Assembly: GCF_001536285.1 (NCBI RefSeq) | Contig: NZ_FAOZ01000036.1 | Span: forward strand, 1-64,000 | Origin: Parafrankia irregularis | GTDB lineage: Bacteria; Actinomycetota; Actinomycetes; Frankiales; Frankiaceae | Reading direction: 5' to 3' | Length of the DNA: 64,000 nucleotides | Shown: one piece after another, positions 42,496 to 50,608 of the stretch | How the letters are laid out: every line of letters begins with the position of its first letter | Position numbering within the stretch: position 1 is the first letter of the stretch | The notes under the pieces: model-generated | Seen by the model: only the letters and a program-made list of their open reading frames with translations | What the model was told of the DNA's origin: nothing | Database searches by the model: none | Made by a program: the position numbers and the translations under genes

Positions 42496-42969
42496 CTAGC
42501 GATCTTGGTCGGCGTCGGTCTGTGACAGGCGAAAAGTGGCGACCCATCTGCGCTGCCAGGGGGTCTCGACAGCCCGGGGGTGGTGGTGTTCCCGGGTCCA
42601 GACGATGGCGGCGACGGGGTCCAGGCCGGTCAGCACGGCGAGGCAGGCGATGACCGTGCCGGTGCGCCCGACGCCGCCGCCGCACGCGACCTCGACCGCC
42701 GCGCCGGCGGGCTGCGCACGTTCGTGCAGCGCGCGGATGTGCCGGATGGCCTCGTCGCGATCACGGGGCAGCCCGAAGTCGGGCCAGTTGATCCACTCAT
42801 GCGGCCAGGTCAGCCCGTCGTCGTGCCGACGGCGCAGCCGCGGTGAGCCCAGGTAGAGGCCGAAGTCGGGTGATCGTCCGTCCGGGCGGGGGTGGCGCAG
42901 GCCGCGCCCGCGGACCCAGGTGCCGTCGGGCAGCTCGATGGCGCCGGTGAGGATGGGAACGCTCGGCAT
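42496..42969 (-). CDS. protein tyrosine/dual-specificity phosphatase-like protein
   Basis: The 157-aa protein has the cysteine phosphatase P-loop VACGGGVGRTGTVIACLAVL (about 93-112), matching C-x5-R-(S/T) with C-G-G-G-V-G-R-T. The likely general acid lies in INWPDFGLPRD (about 60-70), like the WPD loop of tyrosine phosphatases. The length suits a minimal catalytic domain. The ATG start at 42969 abuts the stop of the cytochrome gene, so it is probably the third gene of that operon. Confidence 0.88.
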   Translation of the reverse strand: MPSVPILTGAIELPDGTWVRGRGLRHPRPDGRSPDFGLYLGSPRLRRRHDDGLTWPHEWINWPDFGLPRDRDEAIRHIRALHERAQPAGAAVEVACGGGVGRTGTVIACLAVLTGLDPVAAIVWTREHHHPRAVETPWQRRWVATFRLSQTDADQDR

Positions 42970-42970
42970 A

Positions 42971-43627
42971 TCAGACCTCAGGGCCGCGGTCGGCCCGGCC
43001 GTCGGCCCCGCGGTCGGGTCCGGCGAGCCAGGCGGGATGTTCGTGCAGTGCCCAGGGGAGCGGGACCATCCCGGTGCGCATGCCGACCAGCGCGACCGGG
43101 TCGCGCGAGGCCATCCACAGATGGCCGCAGACCCCGACGAACAGGCCGAGGGCGAGTGAGTCGTGAACGAAGGTGGCGCCGGTGCGGTAGGAGACGGGGA
43201 TGGCGCCGGGGCCGCCGAACTCCATGATCAGGCCGGTGCCCAGCATGACGAGCACGGCACCCGCGACGAACGCCGCGTACAGCTTCTGGCCGGCGTTGAA
43301 CTTGCCGACCGTCGAGCGGTCCCGGCGGCGTGGGCGGGTCCGCAGCCAGGCCCAGTCGCCGGCGGTGAACCGATCGAGCGCGGCGACGTCCCGGCGGTAC
43401 GCGGCGGAGACGGCGGCGGCGAGGATCGGCAGCGGCAACGCGAGACCGGCGTACAGGTGGACGGTCGCCACGATCTGCCGGCGGCCTACCAGCGTCGCCA
43501 GCGGGCCGAGATACAGCACGGCCGCTGTCGCCAGGCAAATTCCGGTCAGTACGGCGGTGGACCAGTGCGCGGCCCGGCTCGCCCGGCCGAACCGCCGGAC
43601 CAGAGGCGGTTCGTCAGACAGGCTCAT
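42971..43627 (-). CDS. cytochrome b561-like di-heme membrane protein
   Basis: The 218-aa protein has about four membrane spans (STAVLTGICLATAAVLYL, TVHLYAGLALPLPILAAAV, YAAFVAGAVLVMLGTGLI, VHDSLALGLFVGVCGHLWM). Histidines inside them (SRAAHWS, VATVHLY, FVHDS, CGHLW) are positioned to bind two b hemes, as in MsrQ- or formate-dehydrogenase-gamma-type cytochromes. It overlaps the preceding molybdoprotein gene by 14 bases and probably carries electrons between the quinone pool and that enzyme. ATG 43627 is clear from the N-terminus MSLSDEPPLVRRFGR. Confidence 0.85.
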   Translation of the reverse strand: MSLSDEPPLVRRFGRASRAAHWSTAVLTGICLATAAVLYLGPLATLVGRRQIVATVHLYAGLALPLPILAAAVSAAYRRDVAALDRFTAGDWAWLRTRPRRRDRSTVGKFNAGQKLYAAFVAGAVLVMLGTGLIMEFGGPGAIPVSYRTGATFVHDSLALGLFVGVCGHLWMASRDPVALVGMRTGMVPLPWALHEHPAWLAGPDRGADGRADRGPEV

Positions 43628-44315
43628 CGTCGCGCCCGTTCGACTTGCCGATCCAGGCGTCGACGTCGTAGCCGCGCTGCTCCCAGTAGCCCGGGGTGAC
43701 CGCGTCGACCAGCTCGATCTCGCCCAGCCACTTGATCGACTTGTAGCCGTACATCGGTGCCACGTAGAGGCGCACCGGACCGCCGTGGTCGTGGGTGACC
43801 GGGCCGCCCAGCATCGTGAGGGCCACCAGGACCTCGGGATGGCGGGCCTGCTCCAGGGTGAGGCTCTCGTCGTAGGCGCCGTCGAACGAGCGGAAGGTGA
43901 GCGCGGTGGCCGCGGGCCCGGGGCCGGCGGCGTCGAGCAGCGCCGCGAGGCGCACACCCGTCCAGCGGACGTCGGGGACGCGCCAGCCCGTCACGCACTG
44001 GAAGTCTCGTACGAGCTCGGTCTGCGGCAGCCGGGAGAGATCGTCCAGGGTGAGCCGCAGCGGGCGATCGACCAGCCCGTGGACGGTCAGCACATAGTCC
44101 GCGGCCGTCCTGGTCGGAACATGGCTGACCACCGAGTAGTAGCGGAAGCCGCTGGACGGGAGCAGGCCGGTCAGCCCGGTCGGGTCGTTCTCGCGTAGCG
44201 GGGCGACGAAGCGGTCGGTTCCGCGCTGCACGTCGGCGCCCACGAAGACGCCGAGTGCGCCGAGACCGAGCATGGCGAAGACCACCCGCCGCCCCACCGG
44301 AGTTCCCTCGGTCAT
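43614..44315 (-). CDS. SuoX/MsrP-like molybdopterin oxidoreductase subunit
   Basis: The 233-aa protein has the sulfite-oxidase molybdopterin fold. The Mo-ligand Cys is in LVRDFQCVTGWRVPDVRWTGVRLAALL, and GGPVRLYVAPMYGYKSIKWLGEIELVD is the conserved C-terminal core. The N-terminus (GRRVVFAMLGLGALGVF) is an Arg-Arg hydrophobic signal that could use Tat export or act as an anchor. At 233 aa it is the short, dimerisation-domain-free type, like MsrP/YedY. With the b-type cytochrome it would form a redox pair for sulfoxide or oxyanion reduction; the substrate is inferred. ATG 44315 lies just inside a family C repeat border. Confidence 0.87.
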   Translation of the reverse strand: MTEGTPVGRRVVFAMLGLGALGVFVGADVQRGTDRFVAPLRENDPTGLTGLLPSSGFRYYSVVSHVPTRTAADYVLTVHGLVDRPLRLTLDDLSRLPQTELVRDFQCVTGWRVPDVRWTGVRLAALLDAAGPGPAATALTFRSFDGAYDESLTLEQARHPEVLVALTMLGGPVTHDHGGPVRLYVAPMYGYKSIKWLGEIELVDAVTPGYWEQRGYDVDAWIGKSNGRDDEPV

Positions 44316-44320
44316 GAATT

Positions 44321-44398
44321 CAGTGAACCTTCTCCGTCTCACGGGCGACGCTCCGGGTCCCGTGAGTCCGGGTCGGCGACGGAAAAGGTTCAGTGAAC
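44321..44398 (-). repeat. family C hairpin repeat, copy 3
   Basis: The arms are GTGAACCTTCTCCGTC (44323-44338) and GACGGAAAAGGTT (44378-44390). An inner pair CTCACGGG (44339-44346, with C44338 shared) / CCCGTGAG (44359-44366) lies inside. On the minus strand TTTTCCGTCGCCG and CGTGAGACGGAGAAGG align with the tandem copies at 12510-12660. It forms the 5' leader of the molybdoprotein gene. Confidence 0.6.
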
Positions 44399-44418
44399 GC
44401 CCACCGCCGATCTTCGTG

Positions 44419-44466
44419 CCGCGGGCCCGGTGCCCCGAGACGAATCTCGGGGCACCGGGCCCGCGG
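44419..44466 (-). terminator. 22-bp perfect stem-loop terminator with CGAA loop
   Basis: CCGCGGGCCCGGTGCCCCGAGA (first 20 bases shown as CCGCGGGCCCGGTGCCCCGA) at 44419-44440 pairs perfectly with 44445-44466 around CGAA. It sits 24 bases after the ABC-2 permease gene stop. Confidence 0.85.
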
Positions 44467-44489
44467 TGTGCCTGCCGGGCTCGTCCGGC

Positions 44490-45308
44490 TCAGGCCGTGA
44501 CGTCGCGGCGTTGCAGGCTGACCGACGCGAACACCAGGGCGGCCACCGCGTAGCCGAGCCCGGCGAGCAGCGCCGGGGTGTAGGACGCGTCCGGCACACC
44601 GCCACGCCCCACCGCGTCGAAGACGAGACCGGGCAGGACGGACGTCGCGGTGCCCCACGAGTCCTGCACGATGTGCTCGAGCGGGAACATCCAGGCGATG
44701 CCGACGACCAGGGCCGCGGTCGTCGAGCGCAGCGCGATGCCCAGCGCCGTGCCCGCGATCGCGAAGAAGGCCGCGGCGAGCAGCGCGTTCAGGTAGGCGG
44801 TGGCAACCTCGCCGAGCGCGGTGGCCGTCCACCACTCGCCGGTGTCGATATCGCGGGTGCCGGCCAGCAGCGCCGCGGTGACCAGGCTCAGCGCGAGCGC
44901 GAAGAACAGCGTGATCGCGACCGTCCAGAGCATGATGCCGAGGCGCCCGACCAGCCAGCTCAGGCGCCGGGGCTCCTTCAGGAACAGGCTCCGCAGCGTG
45001 CCCTGGCCGAACTCGGCGGTCATGCTGACGGTGAAGAGCACGAAGACGAGCAGCCCGATGAACGTCGTGCCGCCCCGGAAGCCCAGGACCAGGCCCTGCG
45101 CCGTCTCGAGCTGCGGAATGGAGATCGACAGGCCCGGCGCGCCCGGGCTCGGCGGGGTGAACGTGTCGTCGGCCAGCACGATCGCCAGCACTGTGGACAG
45201 CACGGTGAGCAACGTGACGGCGGCCATGGCCAGGGCCACGCCAGGACGCTGCAGCTTGACGAGCTCGGCGCGGTAGGCGCGGATGGTGGCCTGCAGTGCC
45301 GCGCTCAC
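44490..45308 (-). CDS. ABC-2 type transporter permease
   Basis: The 272-aa protein has six predicted membrane spans: ALAMAAVTLLTVLSTVLAIVL, TTFIGLLVFVLFTVSMTAEF, LWTVAITLFFALALSLVTAALL, YLNALLAAAFFAIAGTALGIAL, AALVVGIAWMFP, LAGLGYAVAALVFASVSL. An amphipathic FGQGTLRSLFLKEPRR follows the second span, typical of ABC-2 exporters. It overlaps the ATPase gene by 4 bases and forms an efflux pump with it. The two-component pair upstream in the same direction likely controls it. The substrate is unknown. Confidence 0.9.
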   Translation of the reverse strand: MSAALQATIRAYRAELVKLQRPGVALAMAAVTLLTVLSTVLAIVLADDTFTPPSPGAPGLSISIPQLETAQGLVLGFRGGTTFIGLLVFVLFTVSMTAEFGQGTLRSLFLKEPRRLSWLVGRLGIMLWTVAITLFFALALSLVTAALLAGTRDIDTGEWWTATALGEVATAYLNALLAAAFFAIAGTALGIALRSTTAALVVGIAWMFPLEHIVQDSWGTATSVLPGLVFDAVGRGGVPDASYTPALLAGLGYAVAALVFASVSLQRRDVTA

Positions 45309-46327
45309 TGGGCACCCCCGGCGGTGACCTCGACCAGATCCCGGTAGCGATCCTCCAGACTGGCCTGCCGCCAGGTCATCTCCACCAGAGTGATCCCGTT
45401 CGCGTGCGCGGCCCGGTTGACCGCGGCGAGGGCCGGCTCGGGCGCCGGCCGCGCGTCGCCCGCCGGGTCTGTTGCCGCGGCAGGCCTGATCTCGACGAGG
45501 ACCCGGTCGCCGGCCCGTTCGCAGGGCAGGCCCAGGCCTGCGACCAGGTCCGCCAGCATGCCCAGTGCGTCGGGGCTCTCGGGCCGCAGCTCGACCCGGC
45601 TTCCGGTGGAGGCCATGAAGCTGGCGGTCGGGCCCTGGTAGGCGAGCCGGCCCTTCTCCAGCACGATGAGCCAGTCACAGATCTGCTCGATCTCGGCGAG
45701 CAGGTGGGACGAGACCAGTACCGTGCGCGCCCGCTGCCGTTCGCCGGGCGGCGCCTCGGCCAGCGATCGCACGAGGTCGCGCATCTGCCGGATGCCGGCG
45801 GGGTCCAGGCCGTTCGTCGGCTCGTCGAGCACCAGCAGGTCGGGGTCGGACAGCAGGGCGGCTCCGATGCCGAGCCGCTGCTTCATCCCGAGCGAGTAGG
45901 TGCGGTAGGCGTCGTCGGCCCGCCCCGCCAGCCCGACCTGGTCGAGGACGTCGTCGGCGATGGCCGGGTCCTGCCCGGCGAGGACGGCCAGCGAGTGCAG
46001 GTTGCGCCGCCCGGACAGCCCCGGGTACAGCGCGGGGCCCTCGATCAGCGCCCCGCACCGCGGGAGGAAGTCCTCGGGCGCCCGCAGCGGCTCGCCCAGC
46101 ACGGTGCCGCCACCCGCGGTCGGCCGGACGAGGCCGAGCAGCATGCGCAGCGTGGTTGTCTTGCCCGCCCCGTTGGGGCCGACGAACCCGGCGACGACCC
46201 CGGCCGGAACGGTGATGTCGAGATTCTGGACGACGGTGCGGCGGCCGTACCGTTTCGTCAGTCCGCGGACGTCGATCGCCGGTGGGCCGGTCACCGGCCC
46301 GGTCCGGATGGTGGTGGCTGCTGTCAT
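45305..46327 (-). CDS. ABC transporter ATP-binding protein (DrrA-like)
   Basis: The 340-aa ATPase has Walker A GPNGAGKTTTLRMLLG, signature YSLGMKQRLGIG (S-L-G-M-K-Q-R variant usual in this group), Walker B LLVLDEPTNGLD and SSHLLAEIEQ with the switch His. A C-terminal domain (about 235-340) with Ala/Pro insert follows, as in DrrA-like and bacitracin/lantibiotic exporters. ATG 46327 is preferred over GTG 46348. The gene is directly upstream of its permease partner and downstream of a divergence-free spacer from the NarL-type regulator. Confidence 0.94.
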   Translation of the reverse strand: MTAATTIRTGPVTGPPAIDVRGLTKRYGRRTVVQNLDITVPAGVVAGFVGPNGAGKTTTLRMLLGLVRPTAGGGTVLGEPLRAPEDFLPRCGALIEGPALYPGLSGRRNLHSLAVLAGQDPAIADDVLDQVGLAGRADDAYRTYSLGMKQRLGIGAALLSDPDLLVLDEPTNGLDPAGIRQMRDLVRSLAEAPPGERQRARTVLVSSHLLAEIEQICDWLIVLEKGRLAYQGPTASFMASTGSRVELRPESPDALGMLADLVAGLGLPCERAGDRVLVEIRPAAATDPAGDARPAPEPALAAVNRAAHANGITLVEMTWRQASLEDRYRDLVEVTAGGAQ

Positions 46328-46462
46328 GGTGCCCAGCCTGATCGTCACCGGCTGTCACGTCGTCCGTCGACGATCGTCATCGATCTGCGCAAAGCGGCGG
46401 GCTGGTACCTACGCTTGCGGGAGTAGTCGCCGGGCGCCTGAGGATGGCGGCCCTGTGCGGCT

Positions 46463-47110
46463 TCAGCCCGCGAGCCCGGCCTGGTTGGCGAGGACGGCGA
46501 GCTGGGCGCGGTCACGGGCAGCGAGCTTGATCATCACCCTGCTGACGTGGGTTCGCGCGGTCGCCGGGCTAATGACGAGGTGGGCCGCGATCTCGTCGTT
46601 GGACAGGCCCATGCCCACCAGGCCCATGACCTCGCGTTCCCGGCTGGTGAGGCCGCTGAGATCCACCGCCGCCGGGGCACTGGGCCGCCGGGCGAACGTC
46701 TCGATGACCCTGCGGGTGACGGTGGGGGACAGCAGCGACTCGCCGGCGGCCACCACCCGGATGGCCCGCAGCAGGTCCGCGGGCTCGGCGTCCTTCAGGA
46801 CGAAGCCGGAGGCACCGTTGCGCAGCGCCTCGAAGACGTACTCGTCCAGCTCGAACGTGGTGACCATGACGACCCGGGTGGCTGCCAGGGCCGGGTCGGC
46901 GGTGATCTCCCGCAGTGCCGCCAGCCCGTCCAGGCCCGGCATCCGGATGTCGAGCAGGGCGACATCCGGGCTGACCCGGCGAACGAGGTCGAGCGCGGCC
47001 AGGCCGTTCTCCGCCTCGCCGACGAGCTCGAGGTCCGCCTCCGTCTCGATCAGGACCTTCAGCCCGAGGCGGATGAGCGGCTGGTCGTCGGCGATCACCA
47101 CCCGGATCAT
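46463..47110 (-). CDS. NarL/LuxR-family response regulator
   Basis: The 215-aa protein has a receiver (about 1-118; IADDQPLIRLGLKVLI, acceptor Asp in PDVALLDIRMPGLDG, Thr in VMVTTFELDEYV, Lys in GFVLKDAEPADLL) and a LuxR HTH (about 147-205: LTSREREVMGLVGMGLSNDEIA, SPATARTHVSRVMIKL). ATG 47110 gives the usual MIRVVIADDQ start and overlaps the kinase stop by 4 bases (ATGA). With the kinase at 47107 it forms a two-component system that probably controls the downstream ABC exporter. Confidence 0.95.
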   Translation of the reverse strand: MIRVVIADDQPLIRLGLKVLIETEADLELVGEAENGLAALDLVRRVSPDVALLDIRMPGLDGLAALREITADPALAATRVVMVTTFELDEYVFEALRNGASGFVLKDAEPADLLRAIRVVAAGESLLSPTVTRRVIETFARRPSAPAAVDLSGLTSREREVMGLVGMGLSNDEIAAHLVISPATARTHVSRVMIKLAARDRAQLAVLANQAGLAG

Positions 47111-48789
47111 CCGGCGGTCCCGGCTCGGTCGGCCTGTGGTTGCGGTTGCGGTTGCGGCCGAGCCTGCGGCTGCGGTTGCGCGGCTCCCGGCGCGGACCGT
47201 GCGGCGATCGGCAGCTCGGTGCGTACGCACCAGCCTCCCGCCCGGCGTGGCCCGGCGGTGAAGGCTCCGCCCAGTTCTGCGACGCGCTCGCGCAACCCCC
47301 GAAGGCCGTGTCCGTCTGTGGCCGGAGTCTTCGCCGGGTCCGGCGCATCCGCGGCCCGTGCGGGCGTGTCGACGACCTCGATGCACAGCCGGATGTCGGT
47401 GGCGTGCAGCGCGACCCTGACCTCGGCGGCACCGGCATGGCGCAGCACGTTGGTCAGCGACTCCTGCACGATCCGATAGGCGGCGAGATCGACCTCGGCG
47501 GGCAGGCCGTCGAGGTCCCCCTCGATGATCAGGTCGACGGCGGTTCCGCAGAGCCGGACCTCGGAGATCAGGCCCGGCAGCCGGCTCAGGCCGGTCTGGG
47601 GTGTCCGGGGCGCACCGCGACAGCCGTCCGCCGCGCGGTCGTCTGCCGCCCAGTCGTCCGCCGCCGGGCCGTCCGCCGCCGGGCCGTCCGCCGCCGGGCC
47701 GTCCGCCGCCTGGCTGCCCGTCGGGCCGCCCGCCTGGCCGTGTGCCGCGCGGCCGTTCGGCGCCGGGCCACCGTCCGCCGGGTAGCTGCTCGGACCCGCG
47801 TGCGCATCCGGCCCGGCGAAGGTGGGCGCGGTGCCGGGATTCGCCTCGCCGTGAGCGGCGGGTGTTCCGTCGGGCGGGTCGAGGCGCAGGCCGGGGGCGC
47901 GGCCGTCGCCTGCGCGGGTGATCGCGAGCGTGGCGCGCAGCTCGTTCAGCGCGTCGACGCTGGTGCGGCGGATGGCTTCCAGGGCCACCTGGGCCTGTTC
48001 CGGCCGCCGGTCGAGCACGTGCAGCGCGACCGCCGCGTGCAGCGAGATGATCGACAGGCCGTGGCCGACGACGTCATGGACCTCCCGAGCCATCCGCAGG
48101 CGCTCCTGTTCGACCCGCCGCCGGGTCTGTTCCTCCTTGGCCCGCGCCGACGCGATCCTGCTCAACCGGAGCAGGGCGCCCAGCATCGCCGGGATGACGG
48201 CGACCGCGAGCACCCCGGCACATGCGAAGGCGAGTTCCCATCCACCGCCGCCGTAGCCGCGGAGATGGGCCACCACGGTTGCCGTCAGCAGAACGGCCCC
48301 TGCCGCCTTCGCCGCCCGGCCGGCGGTACGGGTCGGTGCCTGCACGCTGAGCGTGAACGCCGCGATGATGACCACGATGACCGCGGGCCCGTGTGGATAG
48401 CCGATCGCGATGTAGACGCCTATGACGAGAAGCTCGGCGACGAACAGTGCCAGGGGCTTGTACCTGCGCAGGGGGAACAGGCAGGTCGCCAGGATGATCA
48501 GGGCGTAGGCGGTGCTGTCCAGCTCGCGGCCGGGCGGGATCTCATCCTGGGCCGCGTTGCGTGACCCGGCCAGTAGTACCACGCCGAGGATCACGGTGGG
48601 CAGGACGTCGGCCAGCACCACCATTGCGACGCGACGGCCCGCCGCGGACGGAATCCGCGCGAGCAGCCGGGCAGGCGGGCAGCTGCGAACATCGCAGCCG
48701 CCCGCGTTCTCCTCGATCCCGGCCCACTTCCCGAGGCCCGCCACGAGCTGGCTGACCCTCGGCTGGACCCGACGACTGGTCCGCTGCAT
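47107..48789 (-). CDS. NarX/DesK-type sensor histidine kinase with repeat insert
   Basis: The 560-aa kinase has an N-terminal cytoplasmic stretch, about five membrane spans (about 55-215), and a HisKA_3 domain with acceptor His in MAREVHDVVGHGLSIISLH. The HATPase region (AYRIVQESLTNVLRHAGAAEV, GHGLRGLRERVAELGGAF) is present. Between the two lies a disordered insert of about 100 residues (about 305-400) with ADGPAADGPAADGPAADD repeats, encoded by GTCCGCCGCCGGGCC 15-mers near 47669-47720. The extreme C-terminus is PQPQPQAR-rich. The insert would lengthen the linker between phospho-acceptor helix and ATP domain. It pairs with the regulator at 46463. Confidence 0.93.
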   Translation of the reverse strand: MQRTSRRVQPRVSQLVAGLGKWAGIEENAGGCDVRSCPPARLLARIPSAAGRRVAMVVLADVLPTVILGVVLLAGSRNAAQDEIPPGRELDSTAYALIILATCLFPLRRYKPLALFVAELLVIGVYIAIGYPHGPAVIVVIIAAFTLSVQAPTRTAGRAAKAAGAVLLTATVVAHLRGYGGGGWELAFACAGVLAVAVIPAMLGALLRLSRIASARAKEEQTRRRVEQERLRMAREVHDVVGHGLSIISLHAAVALHVLDRRPEQAQVALEAIRRTSVDALNELRATLAITRAGDGRAPGLRLDPPDGTPAAHGEANPGTAPTFAGPDAHAGPSSYPADGGPAPNGRAAHGQAGGPTGSQAADGPAADGPAADGPAADDWAADDRAADGCRGAPRTPQTGLSRLPGLISEVRLCGTAVDLIIEGDLDGLPAEVDLAAYRIVQESLTNVLRHAGAAEVRVALHATDIRLCIEVVDTPARAADAPDPAKTPATDGHGLRGLRERVAELGGAFTAGPRRAGGWCVRTELPIAARSAPGAAQPQPQARPQPQPQPQADRAGTAG

Positions 48790-48900
48790 CGTTCCGACGG
48801 TAACCGGCGGCGGTCCGGGAGGTCATCCGTCCCGAGGCGTAGACCGGGATACCGCAGTGGACGTACCGCGTCCGGCGCAGGGCGGGAGCACGAACGGCCA

Positions 48901-48960
48901 GCGGTGGCCAGCGGTGGCCAGCGGTGGTCAGCGGTGGTCAGGGGCGGTCAGTGGCGGGCG
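48901..48960. repeat. 10-bp tandem repeat, 6 copies
   Basis: Six units of AGCGGTGGCC/AGCGGTGGTC, with changes in the last two, form a block that runs into the stop codon region of the DUF2993 gene. Confidence 0.9.
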
Positions 48961-49688
48961 GGCTCGCGCTGCTCGAAGCGTAGGCGCAGGCCTTCGGGGG
49001 TTGCGACAGCATCGGCGAGACGGGTCCCGCGGGGAAAGGACGGCAGGATCACCACCGGCTCGGCGAAGACCGCCGTGTTCGCGGAGGTCATCAGCTCACC
49101 CGGCAGCCGCTGGTTCCCCAGCACGATCTCGTCCGGCAGCAGGGCGAGGCGGCCGTCCCGGACCAGGGGGATGCCGATGATCCGGATGGCCAGCGTGCGG
49201 TTGCCCAGGTCGATCTCGGTGCCGATGGACAGCCGCTCGTCGCCGCCGTAGGTGATGTCCGTCCACCGCGCCTCGGGTGGGGACATCCTGGCCGGATCGC
49301 CGTCGAAGACGGGCCCGCAGGAGTCACCGAAGACCCCCAGATAGCCGCCGAACAGGGACATCAGCGCGTACGCCGGGTCGTCCCACGTGTTGCCGGCGGC
49401 ATCGCAACCGCGTCGCAACCGTCGCAGCTCGCCGTAGGACGCCGTCGCGCTGACCTCGAGGACGGCGTGGCGCCCGGTGGCCGCGTGCAGCAGGTAGGGG
49501 AACCGCGGCGGCCGGACCCGCACCGTCGCGTCCAGCGCTCCGAGACGTCCGCTCAGCCGGCGGTTGGCACGGCGGACCGCGAGCCGCGCGGCCAGCCGGT
49601 CGATCGCGGCACCGGCGAGCGTGCCACCGATCACGGCAAGGGAGATGGACGGGGCGGCTGGACGCGGCCTGGCGGCGGACGGCGGCAT
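48948..49688 (-). CDS. DUF2993 (LmeA-like) lipid-binding protein
   Basis: The 246-aa protein has an N-terminal hydrophobic/Ala region (SISLAVIGGTLAGAAIDRLAARLAVRR) serving as signal or anchor. A DUF2993-type tubular beta-rich domain follows (about 45-240: LDATVRVRPPRFPYLLHAATG, LEVSATASYGELRRLR, LAIRIIGIPLVRDGRLALLPDEIVLGN). By family knowledge DUF2993 proteins such as mycobacterial LmeA bind phosphoinositides and aid cell-envelope lipoglycan synthesis. ATG 49688 follows GGAG at 49694-49697. The stop lies within a 10-bp tandem repeat array. A structured leader lies upstream at 49745-49801. Confidence 0.82.
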   Translation of the reverse strand: MPPSAARPRPAAPSISLAVIGGTLAGAAIDRLAARLAVRRANRRLSGRLGALDATVRVRPPRFPYLLHAATGRHAVLEVSATASYGELRRLRRGCDAAGNTWDDPAYALMSLFGGYLGVFGDSCGPVFDGDPARMSPPEARWTDITYGGDERLSIGTEIDLGNRTLAIRIIGIPLVRDGRLALLPDEIVLGNQRLPGELMTSANTAVFAEPVVILPSFPRGTRLADAVATPEGLRLRFEQREPARH

Positions 49689-49744
49689 GGCGGCTCCTCG
49701 GGGATCCGTACTGGAGGCCCAGGTGCTCGTGTTCGTCTTGATCA

Positions 49745-49801
49745 GGTTCACAGCGGGCGCTGTCGACGTCCCTCCAACGAGACAGCACCCAGCTGTGAAC
49801 C
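49745..49801 (-). promoter_or_regulatory. two-stem hairpin in the leader of the DUF2993 gene
   Basis: The outer stem is GGTTCACAGC (49745-49754) with GCTGTGAACC (49792-49801), both perfect. The inner stem is GCTGTC (49759-49764) with GACAGC (49781-49786). It lies 57 bases upstream of the start. The structure does not match a riboswitch class I know. Confidence 0.5.
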
Positions 49802-49946
49802 GGATACGAGATGAAACTGAATTACCTGTGCACTCACTGGTACGTCGCGGTGCCGTGTGAAACCTCACGCGAAAGCTTCGGCCCGTCATGCCTCCACCCG
49901 GCCAACCCGGGTGGACATACCGGACCGAGGGCCGCCGCCGCTCGGA

Positions 49947-50459
49947 TCAGCCGCAGCCGATGAGGCAGCTTGGGAGCGTCACGGGCGGCAGCCGCAGGTC
50001 GAGGCCCGGTGCCTGGGTGTTCCCGGCACGTGGCCGGGCCGTCGTGGCCCTTGGCCGCGTGCTGCTCGGTCGGGTGGTCGTCGCGGACTGTGAGCGCACC
50101 GTGGTGGTGTCGGCGCCGTCGGCCGCATCGCTGTCGCCGCCCTCGGACGATGTCTGCCCGGCGGTGCCCTTTCCCGCCGGCCGGGTGCTGGAACTGGGCG
50201 TTGTCGTCGGGGTGGCCGGGGTGCGGCTGTCGCCGGCCCCGGTGGGAGCGGCCGGTGCGGCCGAGCGGCAGGGCGTCTCGGAGCTGGCCGCCTCGGAGCT
50301 GGCCGCGCCGGATCGGCATTCCTCAGCCACGGCCGAGGAGCCGCCGCCCGAGCCCTTCTGCCCGACCATGAAGGCGGCCGCGAGCGCGATCACTGCCAGC
50401 GCCCCGGTAATCAGCTGGGACCTGGGGATCGGTCGCGCGGACCCGCGATGTGTGCTCAC
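49947..50459 (-). CDS. membrane-anchored Ser/Thr/Pro-rich protein
   Basis: The 170-aa protein is not recognised. It has a short basic start (MSTHRGSARPIPRSQ), one span LITGALAVIALAAAFMVG (about 16-33), then an outside part that is almost wholly low-complexity (TPATPTTTPSSSTRPAGKG, TTTRPSSTRPRATTARPRAG). A small C-terminal motif RLPPVTLPSCLIGCG carries two Cys, and two more Cys lie at EECRSG and TPCRS. The GTG start at 50459 is reasonable; no strong ribosome binding site. It may be a wall-spanning or O-glycosylated anchor protein; no function is assigned. Confidence 0.6.
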   Translation of the reverse strand: MSTHRGSARPIPRSQLITGALAVIALAAAFMVGQKGSGGGSSAVAEECRSGAASSEAASSETPCRSAAPAAPTGAGDSRTPATPTTTPSSSTRPAGKGTAGQTSSEGGDSDAADGADTTTVRSQSATTTRPSSTRPRATTARPRAGNTQAPGLDLRLPPVTLPSCLIGCG

Positions 50460-50608
50460 TTCGGTCCGTCCGTTTCGTGCGTGGTGGCGGTGAGCACCGG
50501 GTGGTCCCGCCGCTCACGCCACGGACACTACGGACATCGGGGAGCAGTTACGACAGGGGGCCGGAGTTTCCCTCGTTCTGCCCTCCGACCGGCGGGCGTG
50601 TGCCCGGC

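Noticed and set aside
48790-49180. Plus-strand open frame over the 10-bp tandem repeat
   Set aside because: It is antisense to the DUF2993 gene and driven by composition.
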